NCBI RefSeq assembly: GCF_900747795.2
Contig: NC_041399.2
Location: 101,781,596 to 101,845,595 of the forward strand
From: Erpetoichthys calabaricus
Taxonomy: Eukaryota; Chordata; Cladistia; Polypteriformes; Polypteridae
Reading direction: 5' to 3'
Length of the DNA stretch: 64,000 nucleotides
Shown here: piece by piece, positions 35,954-48,610 of the stretch
Layout: every line of letters begins with the position of its first letter
Numbering within the stretch: position 1 is the first letter of the stretch
The notes under the pieces: generated by a model
Databases searched by the model: none
Told to the model about the DNA's origin: nothing
Seen by the model: only the letters and a program-made list of their open reading frames with translations
Translations under genes and position numbers: made by a program

Positions 35954-36020
35954 GGCCCAGTGGCCTAATGGACAAGACATCAGCTGCTGGAGATTGTGGG
36001 TTCTAGTCCCACGTGGGTCG
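35954..36020 (+). pseudogene. Anticodon-less tRNA-Arg relic, unit 3 locus A
   Basis: 67 nt. Matches locus A of unit 1 but six bases covering the anticodon loop are gone (CATCAGCTGCTGGAG) and the B box reads GGTTCTAGTCC. Acceptor GGCCCAG faces GTGGGTC. Cannot form an anticodon arm. Confidence 0.88.
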
Positions 36021-37061
36021 TTTGTGGCTAAAAAAGTGGTCCGCTTCTGCATGTTTTTTTCAACGGACATATGAGAATCCAAAATAGACGTTTAAGATTT
36101 AGTGCAAAGGAAACTGACCCATTTAAAGAAAAAAAAACAAGAACTTTGTTGCAGGCTGTTCTTTGGATACATTTGCTACACTCCAATTTCTGAAGGGAAA
36201 AACAAACTTGGGGAATTTCAGCCCTTTTTAATGGCTTTTTTCATCCTCCTTAAGGCAGGCTTACTGGAGGTGAGTCTAAGCATGTCCATCTGTCATCTTG
36301 TATGTTTCTTATTATAAAACAGTGTGAAAGAAGTCTTTCTGATGATGGTGAAAACTCTTGTACGATCGGGCAGAGGTTGATAAATCAACGATGCTATCCC
36401 TCTCTCCACTTGTGAGAATGGTATATATTAATTGAGATCTATCTCAAGATACAAGAGGAAAGATTAAAACTGAATAAAAACATTTTCTGTGACCAAAAAA
36501 GTAACAACTTCTAAAGTAGGCAACAACGGTGGCAAGCTTTAAGGTACTAAAAGGAAGAAACTTGTAAACGGTTTATTGAGGGACATTTACATTTTATGGG
36601 TAGAAATTAATATCCTCAACACCTCTGTATCCATCTACAAGTATAATATAGTCACTAGGATTTTCAAGTGATTTTCGTATGAAAAAATACATTCAAAATA
36701 ATGTTGCTGCAGAATCAGAGGAAGTTACAGGAAAAGTTTGTTAGTATGTAGCCAGAATAGCTGTGGATGTTCTCTTTGTCATTATATCCTAGGTGTATGG
36801 GTTCAGTGGCTTTTATTTCAGGCCAAAAGTCAATATGGTAAAACGTTACCTCTGATGGATCTCACAAAGGACAATTTGTGAGAAATGCAAAAAATGAAAA
36901 ATTACTCATCAGACCTATCTCCAGTGGTGAGTGTTTACATTTGTACTTTTCATTTTCCTTTCTTACTCTAAGAACAATTGTGAGAAACTGCAAAGAAGAG
37001 GGGACCGGATGGCTGAATGAGTTATATTAACATACCAATCAGTGAGCTTTTTCCTTGTTGT

Positions 37062-37134
37062 GACCCAGTGGCCTAATGGATAAGGCATCAGCCTTCGGAG
37101 CTGAGGATTGTGGGTTCGAGTCCCATCTGGGTCA
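37062..37134 (+). tRNA. tRNA-Arg-TCG: tRNA-Arg (TCG), unit 3 locus B
   Basis: Identical to unit 1 locus B; complete. Confidence 0.95.
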
Positions 37135-37715
37135 ATGAAAGTTGTGTTTTGAAAACACTCTCGAAGCAAAAAATATCACTCGACTATTTAGTCTTCACTC
37201 AAAGGCAAACTCCTCTGAGACGTGCTCGAGAAAGCTATGTACGCCTTGGCGTGTTAAAGAATGAAAGTAGAAGAGCGCAGTGCTTGACCGGTATTCGGCC
37301 TCCAAACGTTGAAAGTAGCAAAGAGAAAAATCACTCTTACGACATTTTTAAGGTTTTGCTTTGCAACACTTGAACCTGGTAAGAGATTTTATAAAATATG
37401 TTTCCATCCTGCAGAGTACATTCAGATATCATTTCGATCCATAGTCTTACAACTCTGATCCTGTATTAATAATCTGGTGAACTTTAATGGGGACAATGAA
37501 AGGAACACACACATATGTAAACGAGCTCTGGACTTGATCGCATTTAGACGGTAGAACATCTAATTCCTGAGGCCTTATTTATCCTGTGTGTTTACAATGA
37601 GTTGTAATTTATCGAATAGGGAGAATTTTCCAAAAAGAACATTTGCTGACTTTCGTAAATAATCCTCGCCTTCTCCATAATCCATGACAATGGCCTGATC
37701 GATGACCGATGTTGG

Positions 37716-37724
37716 TATAAATAG
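37716..37724 (+). promoter_or_regulatory. TATA box TATAAATAG (unit 4; recurs in each unit)
   Basis: GGTATAAATAGC is a strong polymerase II-type TATA box ~330 bp upstream of locus A. It is conserved in all units except unit 14 (58599-60695), where it reads TATTAATAG near 58677. No coding gene follows, so it may drive a noncoding transcript or be a passive repeat feature. Confidence 0.4.
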
Positions 37725-38050
37725 CACACCTTTTTGTTCTCTTGAAAAGTGTGATATGTAAAATTCATTGGTTTGCTGTAGGAGCCGTTTTTGAACAGTT
37801 TGCAGCCTCTGAGATCAGAGACGCGGCCCCTAGAATTTTACACGTTCCAGTTAGCATCTGGATGGTTCAGCCATTACTCAGAGTGCTCACAAGCCTGGAC
37901 TTCATCCTGGGTTGGGGGTTGGGGGTTGAGGCGTTTTCCGGTGACAGTGCTACTGAAAGACTCAGGCTGCCAGCCCTAGTCATTGCATTCAACAGTTAAC
38001 CACTTGGTGGTAACCATTTACTTGGCTTAGGAGCTAGGTGGTTTTCTTGT

Positions 38051-38117
38051 GGCCCAGTGGCCTAATGGACAAGACATCAGCCGCTGGAGATTGTGGGTTC
38101 TAGTCCCACGTGGGTCG
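38051..38117 (+). pseudogene. Anticodon-less tRNA-Arg relic, unit 4 locus A
   Basis: 67 nt; CATCAGCCGCTGGAG replaces the anticodon arm; B box GGTTCTAGTCC. Same form as in most interior units. Confidence 0.88.
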
Positions 38118-39131
38118 TTTGTGGCTAAAAAAGTGGTCCGCTTCTGCATGTTTTTTTCAACGGACATATGAGAATCCAAAATAGACGTTTAAGATTTAGT
38201 GCAAAGGAAACTGACCCATTTAAAGAAAAAAAAATAAGAACTTTGTTGCAGGCTGTTCTTTGGATACATTTGCTACACTCCAATTTCTGAAGGGAAAAAC
38301 AAACTTGGGGAATTTCAGCCCTTTTTAATGGCTTTTTTCATCCTCCTTAAGGCAGGCTTACTGGAGGTGAGTCTAAGCATGTCCATCTGTCATCTTGTAT
38401 GTTTCTTATTATAAAACAGTGTGAAAGAAGTCTTTCTGATGATGGTGAAAACTCTTGTACGATCGGGCAGAGGTTGATAAATCAACGATGCTATCCCTCT
38501 CTCCACTTGTGAGAATGGTATATATTAATTGAGATCTATCTCAAGATACAAGAGGAAAGATTAAAACTGAATAAAAACATTTTCTGTGACCAAAAAAGTA
38601 ACAACTTCTAAAGTAGGCAACAACGGTGGCAAGCTTTAAGGTACTAAAAGGAAGAAACTTGTAAACGGTTTATTGAGGGACATTTACATTTTATGGGTAG
38701 AAATTAATATCCTCAACACCTCTGTATCCATCTACAAGTATAATATAGTCACTAGGATTTTCAAGTGATTTTCGTATGAAAAAATACATTCAAAATAATG
38801 TTGCTGCAGAATCAGAGGAAGTTACAGGAAAAGTTTGTTAGTATGTAGCCAGAATAGCTGTGGATGTTCTCTTTGTCATTATATCCTAGGTGTATGGGTT
38901 CAGTGGCTTTTATTTCAGGCCAAAAGTCAATATGGTAAAACGTTACCTCTGATGGATCTCACAAAGGACAATTTGTGAGAAATGCAAAAAATGAAAAATT
39001 ACTCATCAGACCTATCTCCAGTGGTGAGTGTTTACATTTGTACTTTTCATTTTCCTTTCTTACTCTAAGAACAATTGTGAGAAACTGCAAAGAAGAGGGG
39101 ACCAGATGGCTGAATGAGTTATATTAACATA

Positions 39132-39136
39132 CCAAT
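39132..39136 (+). promoter_or_regulatory. CCAAT box upstream of locus B (unit 4; recurs)
   Basis: ACCAATCAG, a good NF-Y motif, lies ~27 bp before the tRNA start and is conserved in units 1-14. In unit 15 the motif is lost (ACTAAAAAG). Confidence 0.4.
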
Positions 39137-39158
39137 CAGTGAGCTTTTTCCTTGTTGT

Positions 39159-39231
39159 GACCCAGTGGCCTAATGGATAAGGCATCAGCCTTCGGAGCTG
39201 AGGATTGTGGGTTCGAGTCCCATCTGGGTCA
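39159..39231 (+). tRNA. tRNA-Arg-TCG: tRNA-Arg (TCG), unit 4 locus B
   Basis: Complete and identical to unit 1 locus B. Confidence 0.95.
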
Positions 39232-40147
39232 ATGAAAGTTGTGTTTTGAAAACACTCTCGAAGCAAAAAATATCACTCGACTATTTAGTCTTCACTCAAA
39301 GGCAAACTCCTCTGAGACGTGCTCGAGAAAGCTATGAACGACTTGGTGTGTTAAAGAATGAAAGTAGAAGAGCGCAGTGATTGACCGGTATTCGGCCTCC
39401 AAACGTTGAAAGTAGCAAAGAGAAAAATCACTCTTACGACATTTTTAAGGTTTTGCTTTGCAACACTTGAACCTGGTAAGAGATTTTATAAAATATGTTT
39501 CCATCCTGCAGAGTACATTCAGATATCATTTCGATCCATAGTCTTACAACTCTGATCCTGTATTAATAATCTGGTGAACTTTAATGGGGACAATGAAAGG
39601 AACACACACATATGTAAACGAGCTCTGGACTTGATCGCATTTAGATGGTAGAACATCTAATTCCTGAGGCCTTATTTATCCTGTGTGTTTACAATGAGTT
39701 GTAATTTATCGAATAGGGAGAATTTTCCAAAAAGAACATTTGCTGACTTTCGTAAATAATCCTCGCCTTCTCCATAATCCATGACAATGGCCTGATCGAT
39801 GACCGATGTTGGTATAAATAGCACACCTTTTTGTTCTCTTGAAAAGTGTGATATGTAAAATTCATTGGTTTGCTGTAGGAGCCGTTTTTGAACAGTTTGC
39901 AGCCTCTGAGATCAGAGACGCGGCCCCTAGAATTTTACACGTTCCAGTTAGCATCTGGATGGTTCAGCCATTACTCAGAGTGCTCACAAGCCTGGACTTC
40001 ATCCTGGGTTGGGGGTTGGGGGTTGAGGCGTTTTCCGGTGACAGTGCTACTGAAAGACTCAGGCTGCCAGCCCTAGTTATTGCATTCAACAGTTAACCAC
40101 TTGATGGTAACCATTTACTTGGCTGAGGAGTTAGGAGGTTCCCTTGA

Positions 40148-40220
40148 GGCCCAGTGGCCTAATGGACAAGGCGTCAGCCTCCGGAGCTGGAGATTGTGGG
40201 TTCAAATCCCACCTGGGTTG
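40148..40220 (+). tRNA. tRNA-Arg-CCG: tRNA-Arg (CCG), unit 5 locus A
   Basis: 73 nt, anticodon arm TCAGC-CTCCGGA-GCTGG complete, B box GGTTCAAATCC canonical. This is the only well-formed locus A in the array interior. The unit shares its 2105-bp length and flank (GGCTGAGGAGTTAGGAGG) with unit 2. Confidence 0.88.
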
Positions 40221-41263
40221 TTTGTGGCTAAAAAAGTGGTCCACTTCTGCATGTTTCTTTTCAACGGACTTATGAGAATCCAAAATAGACGTATAAGATT
40301 TAGTGCAAAGGAAACTGACCCATTTAAAGAAAAAAAAACAAGAACTTTGTTGCAGGCTGTTCTTTGGATACATTTGCTGCACTCCAATTTCTGAAGGGAA
40401 AAAGTAAATTTGGGGAATTTCAGCCCTTTTTAATGGCTTTTTTCATCCTCCTTAAGGCAGGCTTACTGGAGGTGAGTCTAAGCATGTCCATCTGTCATCT
40501 TGTATGTTTCTTATTATAAAACAGTGTGAAAGAAGTCTTTCTGATGATGGTGAAAACTCTTGTACGATCGGGCAGAGGTTGATAAATCAACGATGCTATC
40601 CCTCTCTCCACTTGTGAGAATGGTATATATTAATTGAGATCTATCTCAAGATACAAGAGGAAAGATTAAAACTGAATAAAAACATTTTCTGTGACCAAAA
40701 AAGTAACAACTTCTAAAGTAGGCAACAACGGTGGCAAGCTTTAAGGTACTAAAAGGAAGAAACTTGTAAACGGTTTATTGAGGGACATTTACATTTTATG
40801 GGTAGAAATTAATATCCTCAACACCTCTGTATGCATCTACAAGTATAATATAGTCACTAGGATTTTCAAGTGATTTTCGTATGAAAAAATACATTCAAAA
40901 TAATGTTGCTGCAGAATCAGAGGAAGTTACAGGAAAAGTTTGTTAGTATGTAGCCAGAATAGCTGTGGATGTTCTCTTTGTCATTATATCCTAGGTGTAT
41001 GGGTTCAGTGGCTTTTATTTCAGGCCAAAAGTCGATATGGTAAAACGTTACCTCTGATGGATCTCACAAAGGACAATTTGTGAGAAATGCAAAAAATGAA
41101 AAATTACTCATCAGACCTATCTCCAGTGGTGAGTGTTTACATTTGTACTTTTCATTTTCCTTTCTTACTCTAAGAACAATTGTGAGAAACTGCAAAGAAG
41201 AGGGGACCGGATGGCTGAATGAGTTATATTAACATACCAATCAGTGAGCTTTTTCCTTGTTGT

Positions 41264-41336
41264 GACCCAGTGGCCTAATGGATAAGGCATCAGCCTTCGG
41301 AGCTGAGGATTGTGGGTTCGAGTCCCATCTGGGTCA
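41264..41336 (+). tRNA. tRNA-Arg-TCG: tRNA-Arg (TCG), unit 5 locus B
   Basis: Complete and identical to unit 1 locus B. Confidence 0.95.
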
Positions 41337-42252
41337 ATGAAAGTTGTGTTTTGAAAACACTCTCGAAGCAAAAAATATCACTCGACTATTTAGTCTTCAC
41401 TCAAAGGCAAACTCCTCTGAGACGTGCTCGAGAAAGCTATGTACGCCTTGGCGTGTTAAAGAATGAAAGTAGAAGAGCGCAGTGCTTGACCGGTATTCGG
41501 CCTCCAAACGTTGAAAGTAGCAAAGAGAAAAATCACTCTTACGACATTTTTAAGGTTTTGCTTTGCAACACTTGAACCTGGTAAGAGATTTTATAAAATA
41601 TGTTTCCATCCTGCAGAGTACATTCAGATATCATTTCGATCCATAGTCTTACAACTCTGATCCTGTATTAATAATCTGGTGAACTTTAATGGGGACAATG
41701 AAAGGAACACACACATATGTAAACGAGCTCTGGACTTGATCGCATTTAGATGGTAGAACATCTAATTCCTGAGGCCTTATTTATCCTGTGTGTTTACAAT
41801 GAGTTGTAATTTATCGAATAGGGAGAATTTTCCAAAAAGAACATTTGCTGACTTTCGTAAATAATCCTCGCCTTCTCCATAATCCATGACAATGGCCTGA
41901 TCGATGACCGATGTTGGTATAAATAGCACACCTTTTTGTTCTCTTGAAAAGTGTGATATGTAAAATTCATTGGTTTGCTGTAGGAGCCGTTTTTGAACAG
42001 TTTGCAGCCTCTGAGATCAGAGACGCGGCCCCTAGAATTTTACACGTTCCAGTTAGCATCTGGATGGTTCAGCCATTACTCAGAGTGCTCACAAGCCTGG
42101 ACTTCATCCTGGGTTGGGGGTTGGGGGTTGAGGCGTTTTCCGGTGACAGTGCTACTGAAAGACTCAGGCTGCCAGCCCTAGTCATTGCATTCAACAGTTA
42201 ACCACTTGGTGGTAACCATTTACTTGGCTTAGGAGCTAGGTGGTTTTCTTGT

Positions 42253-42319
42253 GGCCCAGTGGCCTAATGGACAAGACATCAGCCGCTGGAGATTGTGGGT
42301 TCTAGTCCCACGTGGGTCG
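42253..42319 (+). pseudogene. Anticodon-less tRNA-Arg relic, unit 6 locus A
   Basis: 67 nt; same anticodon-less form as unit 4. Confidence 0.88.
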
Positions 42320-43360
42320 TTTGTGGCTAAAAAAGTGGTCCGCCTCTGCATGTTTTTTTCAACGGACATATGAGAATCCAAAATAGACGTTTAAGATTTA
42401 GTGCAAAGGAAACTGACCCATTTAAAGAAAAAAAAATAAGAACTTTGTTGCAGGCTGTTCTTTGGATACATTTGCTACACTCCAATTTCTGAAGGGAAAA
42501 ACAAACTTGGGGAATTTCAGCCCTTTTTAATGGCTTTTTTCATCCTCCTTAAGGCAGGCTTACTGGAGGTGAGTCTAAGCATGTCCATCTGTCATCTTGT
42601 ATGTTTCTTATTATAAAACAGTGTGAAAGAAGTCTTTCTGATGATGGTGAAAACTCTTGTACGATCGGGCAGAGGTTGATAAATCAACGATGCTATCCCT
42701 CTCTCCACTTGTGAGAATGGTATATATTAATTGAGATCTATCTCAAGATACAAGAGGAAAGATTAAAACTGAATAAAAACATTTTCTGTGACCAAAAAAG
42801 TAACAACTTCTAAAGTAGGCAACAACGGTGGCAAGCTTTAAGGTACTAAAAGGAAGAAACTTGTAAACGGTTTATTGAGGGACATTTACATTTTATGGGT
42901 AGAAATTAATATCCTCAACACCTCTGTATCCATCTACAAGTATAATATAGTCACTAGGATTTTCAAGTGATTTTCGTATGAAAAAATACATTCAAAATAA
43001 TGTTGCTGCAGAATCAGAGGAAGTTACAGGAAAAGTTTGTTAGTATGTAGCCAGAATAGCTGTGGATGTTCTCTTTGGCATTATATCCTAGGTGTATGGG
43101 TTCAGTGGCTTTTATTTCAGGCCAAAAGTCGATATGGTAAAACGTTACCTCTGATGGATCTCACAAAGGACAATTTGTGAGAAATGCAAAAAATGAAAAA
43201 TTACTCATCAGACCTATCTCCAGTGGTGAGTGTTTACATTTGTACTTTTCATTTTCCTTTCTTACTCTAAGAACAATTGTGAGAAACTGCAAAGAAGAGG
43301 GGACCGGATGGCTGAATGAGTTATATTAACATACCAATCAGTGAGCTTTTTCCTTGTTGT

Positions 43361-43433
43361 GACCCAGTGGCCTAATGGATAAGGCATCAGCCTTCGGAGC
43401 TGAGGATTGTGGGTTCGAGTCCCATCTGGGTCA
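43361..43433 (+). tRNA. tRNA-Arg-TCG: tRNA-Arg (TCG), unit 6 locus B
   Basis: Complete and identical to unit 1 locus B. Confidence 0.95.
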
Positions 43434-44349
43434 ATGAAAGTTGTGTTTTGAAAACACTCTCGAAGCAAAAACTATCACTCGACTATTTAGTCTTCACTCA
43501 AAGGCAAACTCCTCTGAGACGTGCTCGAGAAAGCTATGTACGCCTTGGCGTGTTAAAGAATGAAAGTAGAAGAGCGCAGTGCTTGACCGGTATTCGGCCT
43601 CCAAACGTTGAAAGTAGCAAAGAGAAAAATCACTCTTACGACATTTTAAAGGTTTTGCTTTGCAACACTTGAACCTGGTAAGAGATTTTATAAAATATGT
43701 TTCCATCCTGCAGAGTACATTCAGATATCATTTCGATCCATAGTCTTACAACTCTGATCCTGTATTAATAATCTGGTGAACTTTAATGGGGACAATGAAA
43801 GGAACACACACATATGTAAACGAGCTCTGGACTTGATCGCATTTAGACGGTAGAACATCTAATTCCTGAGGCCTTATTTATCCTGTGTGTTTACAATGAG
43901 TTGTAATTTATCGAATAGGGAGAATTTTCCAAAAAGAACATTTGCTGACTTTCGTAAATAATCCTCGCCTTCTCCATAATCCATGACAATGGCCTGATCG
44001 ATGACCGATGTTGGTATAAATAGCACACCTTTTTGTTCTCTTGAAAAGTGTGATATGTAAAATTCATTGGTTTGCTGTAGGAGCCGTTTTTGAACAGTTT
44101 GCAGCCTCTGAGATCAGAGACGCGGCCCCTAGAATTTTACACGTTCCAGTTAGCATCTGGATGGTTCAGCCATTACTCAGAGTGCTCACAAGCCTGGACT
44201 TCATCCTGGGTTGGGGGTTGGGGGTTGAGGCGTTTTCCGGTGACAGTGCTACTGAAAGACTCAGGCTGCCAGCCCTAGTCATTGCATTCAACAGTTAACC
44301 ACTTGGTGGTAACCATTTACTTGGCTTAGGAGCTAGGTGGTTTTCTTGT

Positions 44350-44416
44350 GGCCCAGTGGCCTAATGGACAAGACATCAGCCGCTGGAGATTGTGGGTTCT
44401 AGTCCCACGTGGGTCG
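44350..44416 (+). pseudogene. Anticodon-less tRNA-Arg relic, unit 7 locus A
   Basis: 67 nt; same form as unit 4. Confidence 0.88.
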
Positions 44417-45457
44417 TTTGTGGCTAAAAAAGTGGTCCGCTTCTGCATGTTTTTTTCAACGGACATATGAGAATCCAAAATAGACGTTTAAGATTTAGTG
44501 CAAAGGAAACTGACCCATTTAAAGAAAAAAAAATAAGAACTTTGTTGCAGGCTGTTCTTTGGATACATTTGCTACACTCCAATTTCTGAAGGGAAAAACA
44601 AACTTGGGGAATTTCAGCCCTTTTTAATGGCTTTTTTCATCCTCCTTAAGGCAGGCTTACTGGAGGTGAGTCTAAGCATGTCCATCTGTCATCTTGTATG
44701 TTTCTTATTATAAAACAGTGTGAAAGAAGTCTTTCTGATGATGGTGAAAACTCTTGTACGATCGGGCAGAGGTTGATAAATCAACGATGCTATCCCTCTC
44801 TCCACTTGTGAGAATGGTATATATTAATTGAGATCTATCTCAAGATACAAGAGGAAAGATTAAAACTGAATAAAAACATTTTCTGTGACCAAAAAAGTAA
44901 CAACTTCTAAAGTAGGCAACAACGGTGGCAAGCTTTAAGGTACTAAAAGGAAGAAACTTGTAAACGGTTTATTGAGGGACATTTACATTTTATGGGTAGA
45001 AATTAATATCCTCAACACCTCTGTATCCATCTACAAGTATAATATAGTCACTAGGATTTTCAAGTGATTTTCGTATGAAAAAATACATTCAAAATAATGT
45101 TGCTGCAGAATCAGAGGAAGTTACAGGAAAAGTTTGTTAGTATGTAGCCAGAATAGCTGTGGATGTTCTCTTTGTCATTATATCCTAGGTGTATGGGTTC
45201 AGTGGCTTTTATTTCAGGCCAAAAGTCGATACGGTAAAACGTTACCTCTGATGGATCTCACAAAGGACAATTTGTGAGAAATGCAAAAAATGAAAAATTA
45301 CTCATCAGACCTATCTCCAGTGGTGAGTGTTTACATTTGTACTTTTCATTTTCCTTTCTTACTCTAAGAACAATTGTGAGAAACTGCAAAGAAGAGGGGA
45401 CCGGATGGCTGAATGAGTTATATTAACATACCAATCAGTGAGCTTTTTCCTTGTTGT

Positions 45458-45530
45458 GACCCAGTGGCCTAATGGATAAGGCATCAGCCTTCGGAGCTGA
45501 GGATTGTGGGTTCGAGTCCCATCTGGGTCA
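45458..45530 (+). tRNA. tRNA-Arg-TCG: tRNA-Arg (TCG), unit 7 locus B
   Basis: Complete and identical to unit 1 locus B. Confidence 0.95.
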
Positions 45531-46446
45531 ATGAAAGTTGTGTTTTGAAAACACTCTCGAAGCAAAAACTATCACTCGACTATTTAGTCTTCACTCAAAG
45601 GCAAACTCCTCTGAGACGTGCTCGAGAAAGCTATGTACGCCTTGGCGGGTTAAAGAATGAAAGTAGAAGAGCGCAGTGCTTGACCGGTATTCGGCCTCCA
45701 AACGTTGAAAGTAGCAAAGAGAAAAATCACTCTTACGACATTTTTAAGGTTTTGCTTTGCAACACTTGAACCTGGTAAGAGATTTTATAAAATATGTTTC
45801 CATCCTGCAGAGTACATTCAGATATCATTTCGATCCATAGTCTTACAACTCTGATCCTGTATTAATAATCTGGTGAACTTTAATGGGGACAATGAAAGGA
45901 ACACACACATATGTAAACGAGCTCTGGACTTGATCGCATTTAGACGGTAGAACATCTAATTCCTGAGGCCTTATTTATCCTGTGTGTTTACAATGAGTTG
46001 TAATTTATCGAATAGGGAGAATTTTCCAAAAAGAACATTTGCTGACTTTCGTAAATAATCCTCGCCTTCTCCATAATCCATGACAATGGCCTGATCGATG
46101 ACCGATGTTGGTATAAATAGCACACCTTTTTGTTCTCTTGAAAAGTGTGATATGTAAAATTCATTGGTTTGCTGTAGGAGCCGTTTTTGAACAGTTTGCA
46201 GCCTCTGAGATCAGAGACGCGGCCCCTAGAATTTTACACGTTCCAGTTAGCATCTGGATGGTTCAGCCATTACTCAGAGTGCTCACAAGCCTGGACTTCA
46301 TCCTGGGTTGGGGGTTGGGGGTTGAGGCGTTTTCCGGTGACAGTGCTACTGAAAGACTCAGGCTGCCAGCCCTAGTCATTGCATTCAACAGTTAACCACT
46401 TGGTGGTAACCATTTACTTGGCTTAGGAGCTAGGTGGTTTTCTTGT

Positions 46447-46513
46447 GGCCCAGTGGCCTAATGGACAAGACATCAGCCGCTGGAGATTGTGGGTTCTAGT
46501 CCCACGTGGGTCG
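46447..46513 (+). pseudogene. Anticodon-less tRNA-Arg relic, unit 8 locus A
   Basis: 67 nt; same form as unit 4. Confidence 0.88.
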
Positions 46514-47554
46514 TTTGTGGCTAAAAAAGTGGTCCGCTTCTGCATGTTTTTTTCAACGGACATATGAGAATCCAAAATAGACGTTTAAGATTTAGTGCAA
46601 AGGAAACTGACCCATTTAAAGAAAAAAAAACAAGAACTTTGTTGCAGGCTGTTCTTTGGATACATTTGCTACACTCCAATTTCTGAAGGGAAAAACAAAC
46701 TTGGGGAATTTCAGCCCTTTTTAATGGCTTTTTTCATCCTCCTTAAGGCAGGCTTACTGGAGGTGAGTCTAAGCATGTCCATCTGTCATCTTGTATGTTT
46801 CTTATTATAAAACAGTGTGAAAGAAGTCTTTCTGATGATGGTGAAAACTCTTGTACGATCGGGCAGAGGTTGATAAATCAACGATGCTATCCCTCTCTCC
46901 ACTTGTGAGAATGGTATATATTAATTGAGATCTATCTCAAGATACAAGAGGAAAGATTAAAACTGAATAAAAACATTTTCTGTGACCAAAAAAGTAACAA
47001 CTTCTAAAGTAGGCAACAACGGTGGCAAGCTTTAAGGTACTAAAAGGAAGAAACTTGTAAACGGTTTATTGAGGGACATTTACATTTTATGGGTAGAAAT
47101 TAATATCCTCAACACCTCTGTATCCATCTACAAGTATAATATAGTCACTAGGATTTTCAAGTGATTTTCGTATGAAAAAATACATTCAAAATAATGTTGC
47201 TGCAGAATCAGAGGAAGTTACAGGAAAAGTTTGTTAGTATGTAGCCAGAATAGCTGTGGATGTTCTCTTTGTCATTATATCCTAGGTGTATGGGTTCAGT
47301 GGCTTTTATTTCAGGCCAAAAGTCGATACGGTAAAACGTTACCTCTGATGGATCTCACAAAGGACAATTTGTGAGAAATGCAAAAAATGAAAAATTACTC
47401 ATCAGACCTATCTCCAGTGGTGAGTGTTTACATTTGTACTTTTCATTTTCCTTTCTTACTCTAAGAACAATTGTGAGAAACTGCAAAGAAGAGGGGACCG
47501 GATGGCTGAATGAGTTATATTAACATACCAATCAGTGAGCTTTTTCCTTGTTGT

Positions 47555-47627
47555 GACCCAGTGGCCTAATGGATAAGGCATCAGCCTTCGGAGCTGAGGA
47601 TTGTGGGTTCGAGTCCCATCTGGGTCA
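47555..47627 (+). tRNA. tRNA-Arg-TCG: tRNA-Arg (TCG), unit 8 locus B
   Basis: Complete and identical to unit 1 locus B. Confidence 0.95.
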
Positions 47628-48543
47628 ATGAAAGTTGTGTTTTGAAAACACTCTCGAAGCAAAAACTATCACTCGACTATTTAGTCTTCACTCAAAGGCA
47701 AACTCCTCTGAGACGTGCTCGAGAAAGCTATGTACGCCTTGGCGGGTTAAAGAATGAAAGTAGAAGAGCGCAGTGCTTGACCGGTATTCGGCCTCCAAAC
47801 GTTGAAAGTAGCAAAGAGAAAAATCACTCTTACGACATTTTTAAGGTTTTGCTTTGCAACACTTGAACCTGGTAAGAGATTTTATAAAATATGTTTCCAT
47901 CCTGCAGAGTACATTCAGATATCATTTCGATCCATAGTCTTACAACTCTGATCCTGTATTAATAATCTGGTGAACTTTAATGGGGACAATGAAAGGAACA
48001 CACACATATGTAAACGAGCTCTGGACTTGATCGCATTTAGACGGTAGAACATCTAATTCCTGAGGCCTTATTTATCCTGTGTGTTTACAATGAGTTGTAA
48101 TTTATCGAATAGGGAGAATTTTCCAAAAAGAACATTTGCTGACTTTCGTAAATAATCCTCGCCTTCTCCATAATCCATGACAATGGCCTGATCGATGACC
48201 GATGTTGGTATAAATAGCACACCTTTTTGTTCTCTTGAAAAGTGTGATATGTAAAATTCATTGGTTTGCTGTAGGAGCCGTTTTTGAACAGTTTGCAGCC
48301 TCTGAGATCAGAGACGCGGCCCCTAGAATTTTACACGTTCCAGTTAGCATCTGGATGGTTCAGCCATTACTCAGAGTGCTCACAAGCCTGGACTTCATCC
48401 TGGGTTGGGGGTTGGGGGTTGAGGCGTTTTCCGGTGACAGTGCTACTGAAAGACTCAGGCTGCCAGCCCTAGTCATTGCATTCAACAGTTAACCACTTGG
48501 TGGTAACCATTTACTTGGCTTAGGAGCTAGGTGGTTTTCTTGT

Positions 48544-48610
48544 GGCCCAGTGGCCTAATGGACAAGACATCAGCCGCTGGAGATTGTGGGTTCTAGTCCC
48601 ACGTGGGTCG
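48544..48610 (+). pseudogene. Anticodon-less tRNA-Arg relic, unit 9 locus A
   Basis: 67 nt; same form as unit 4. Confidence 0.88.
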
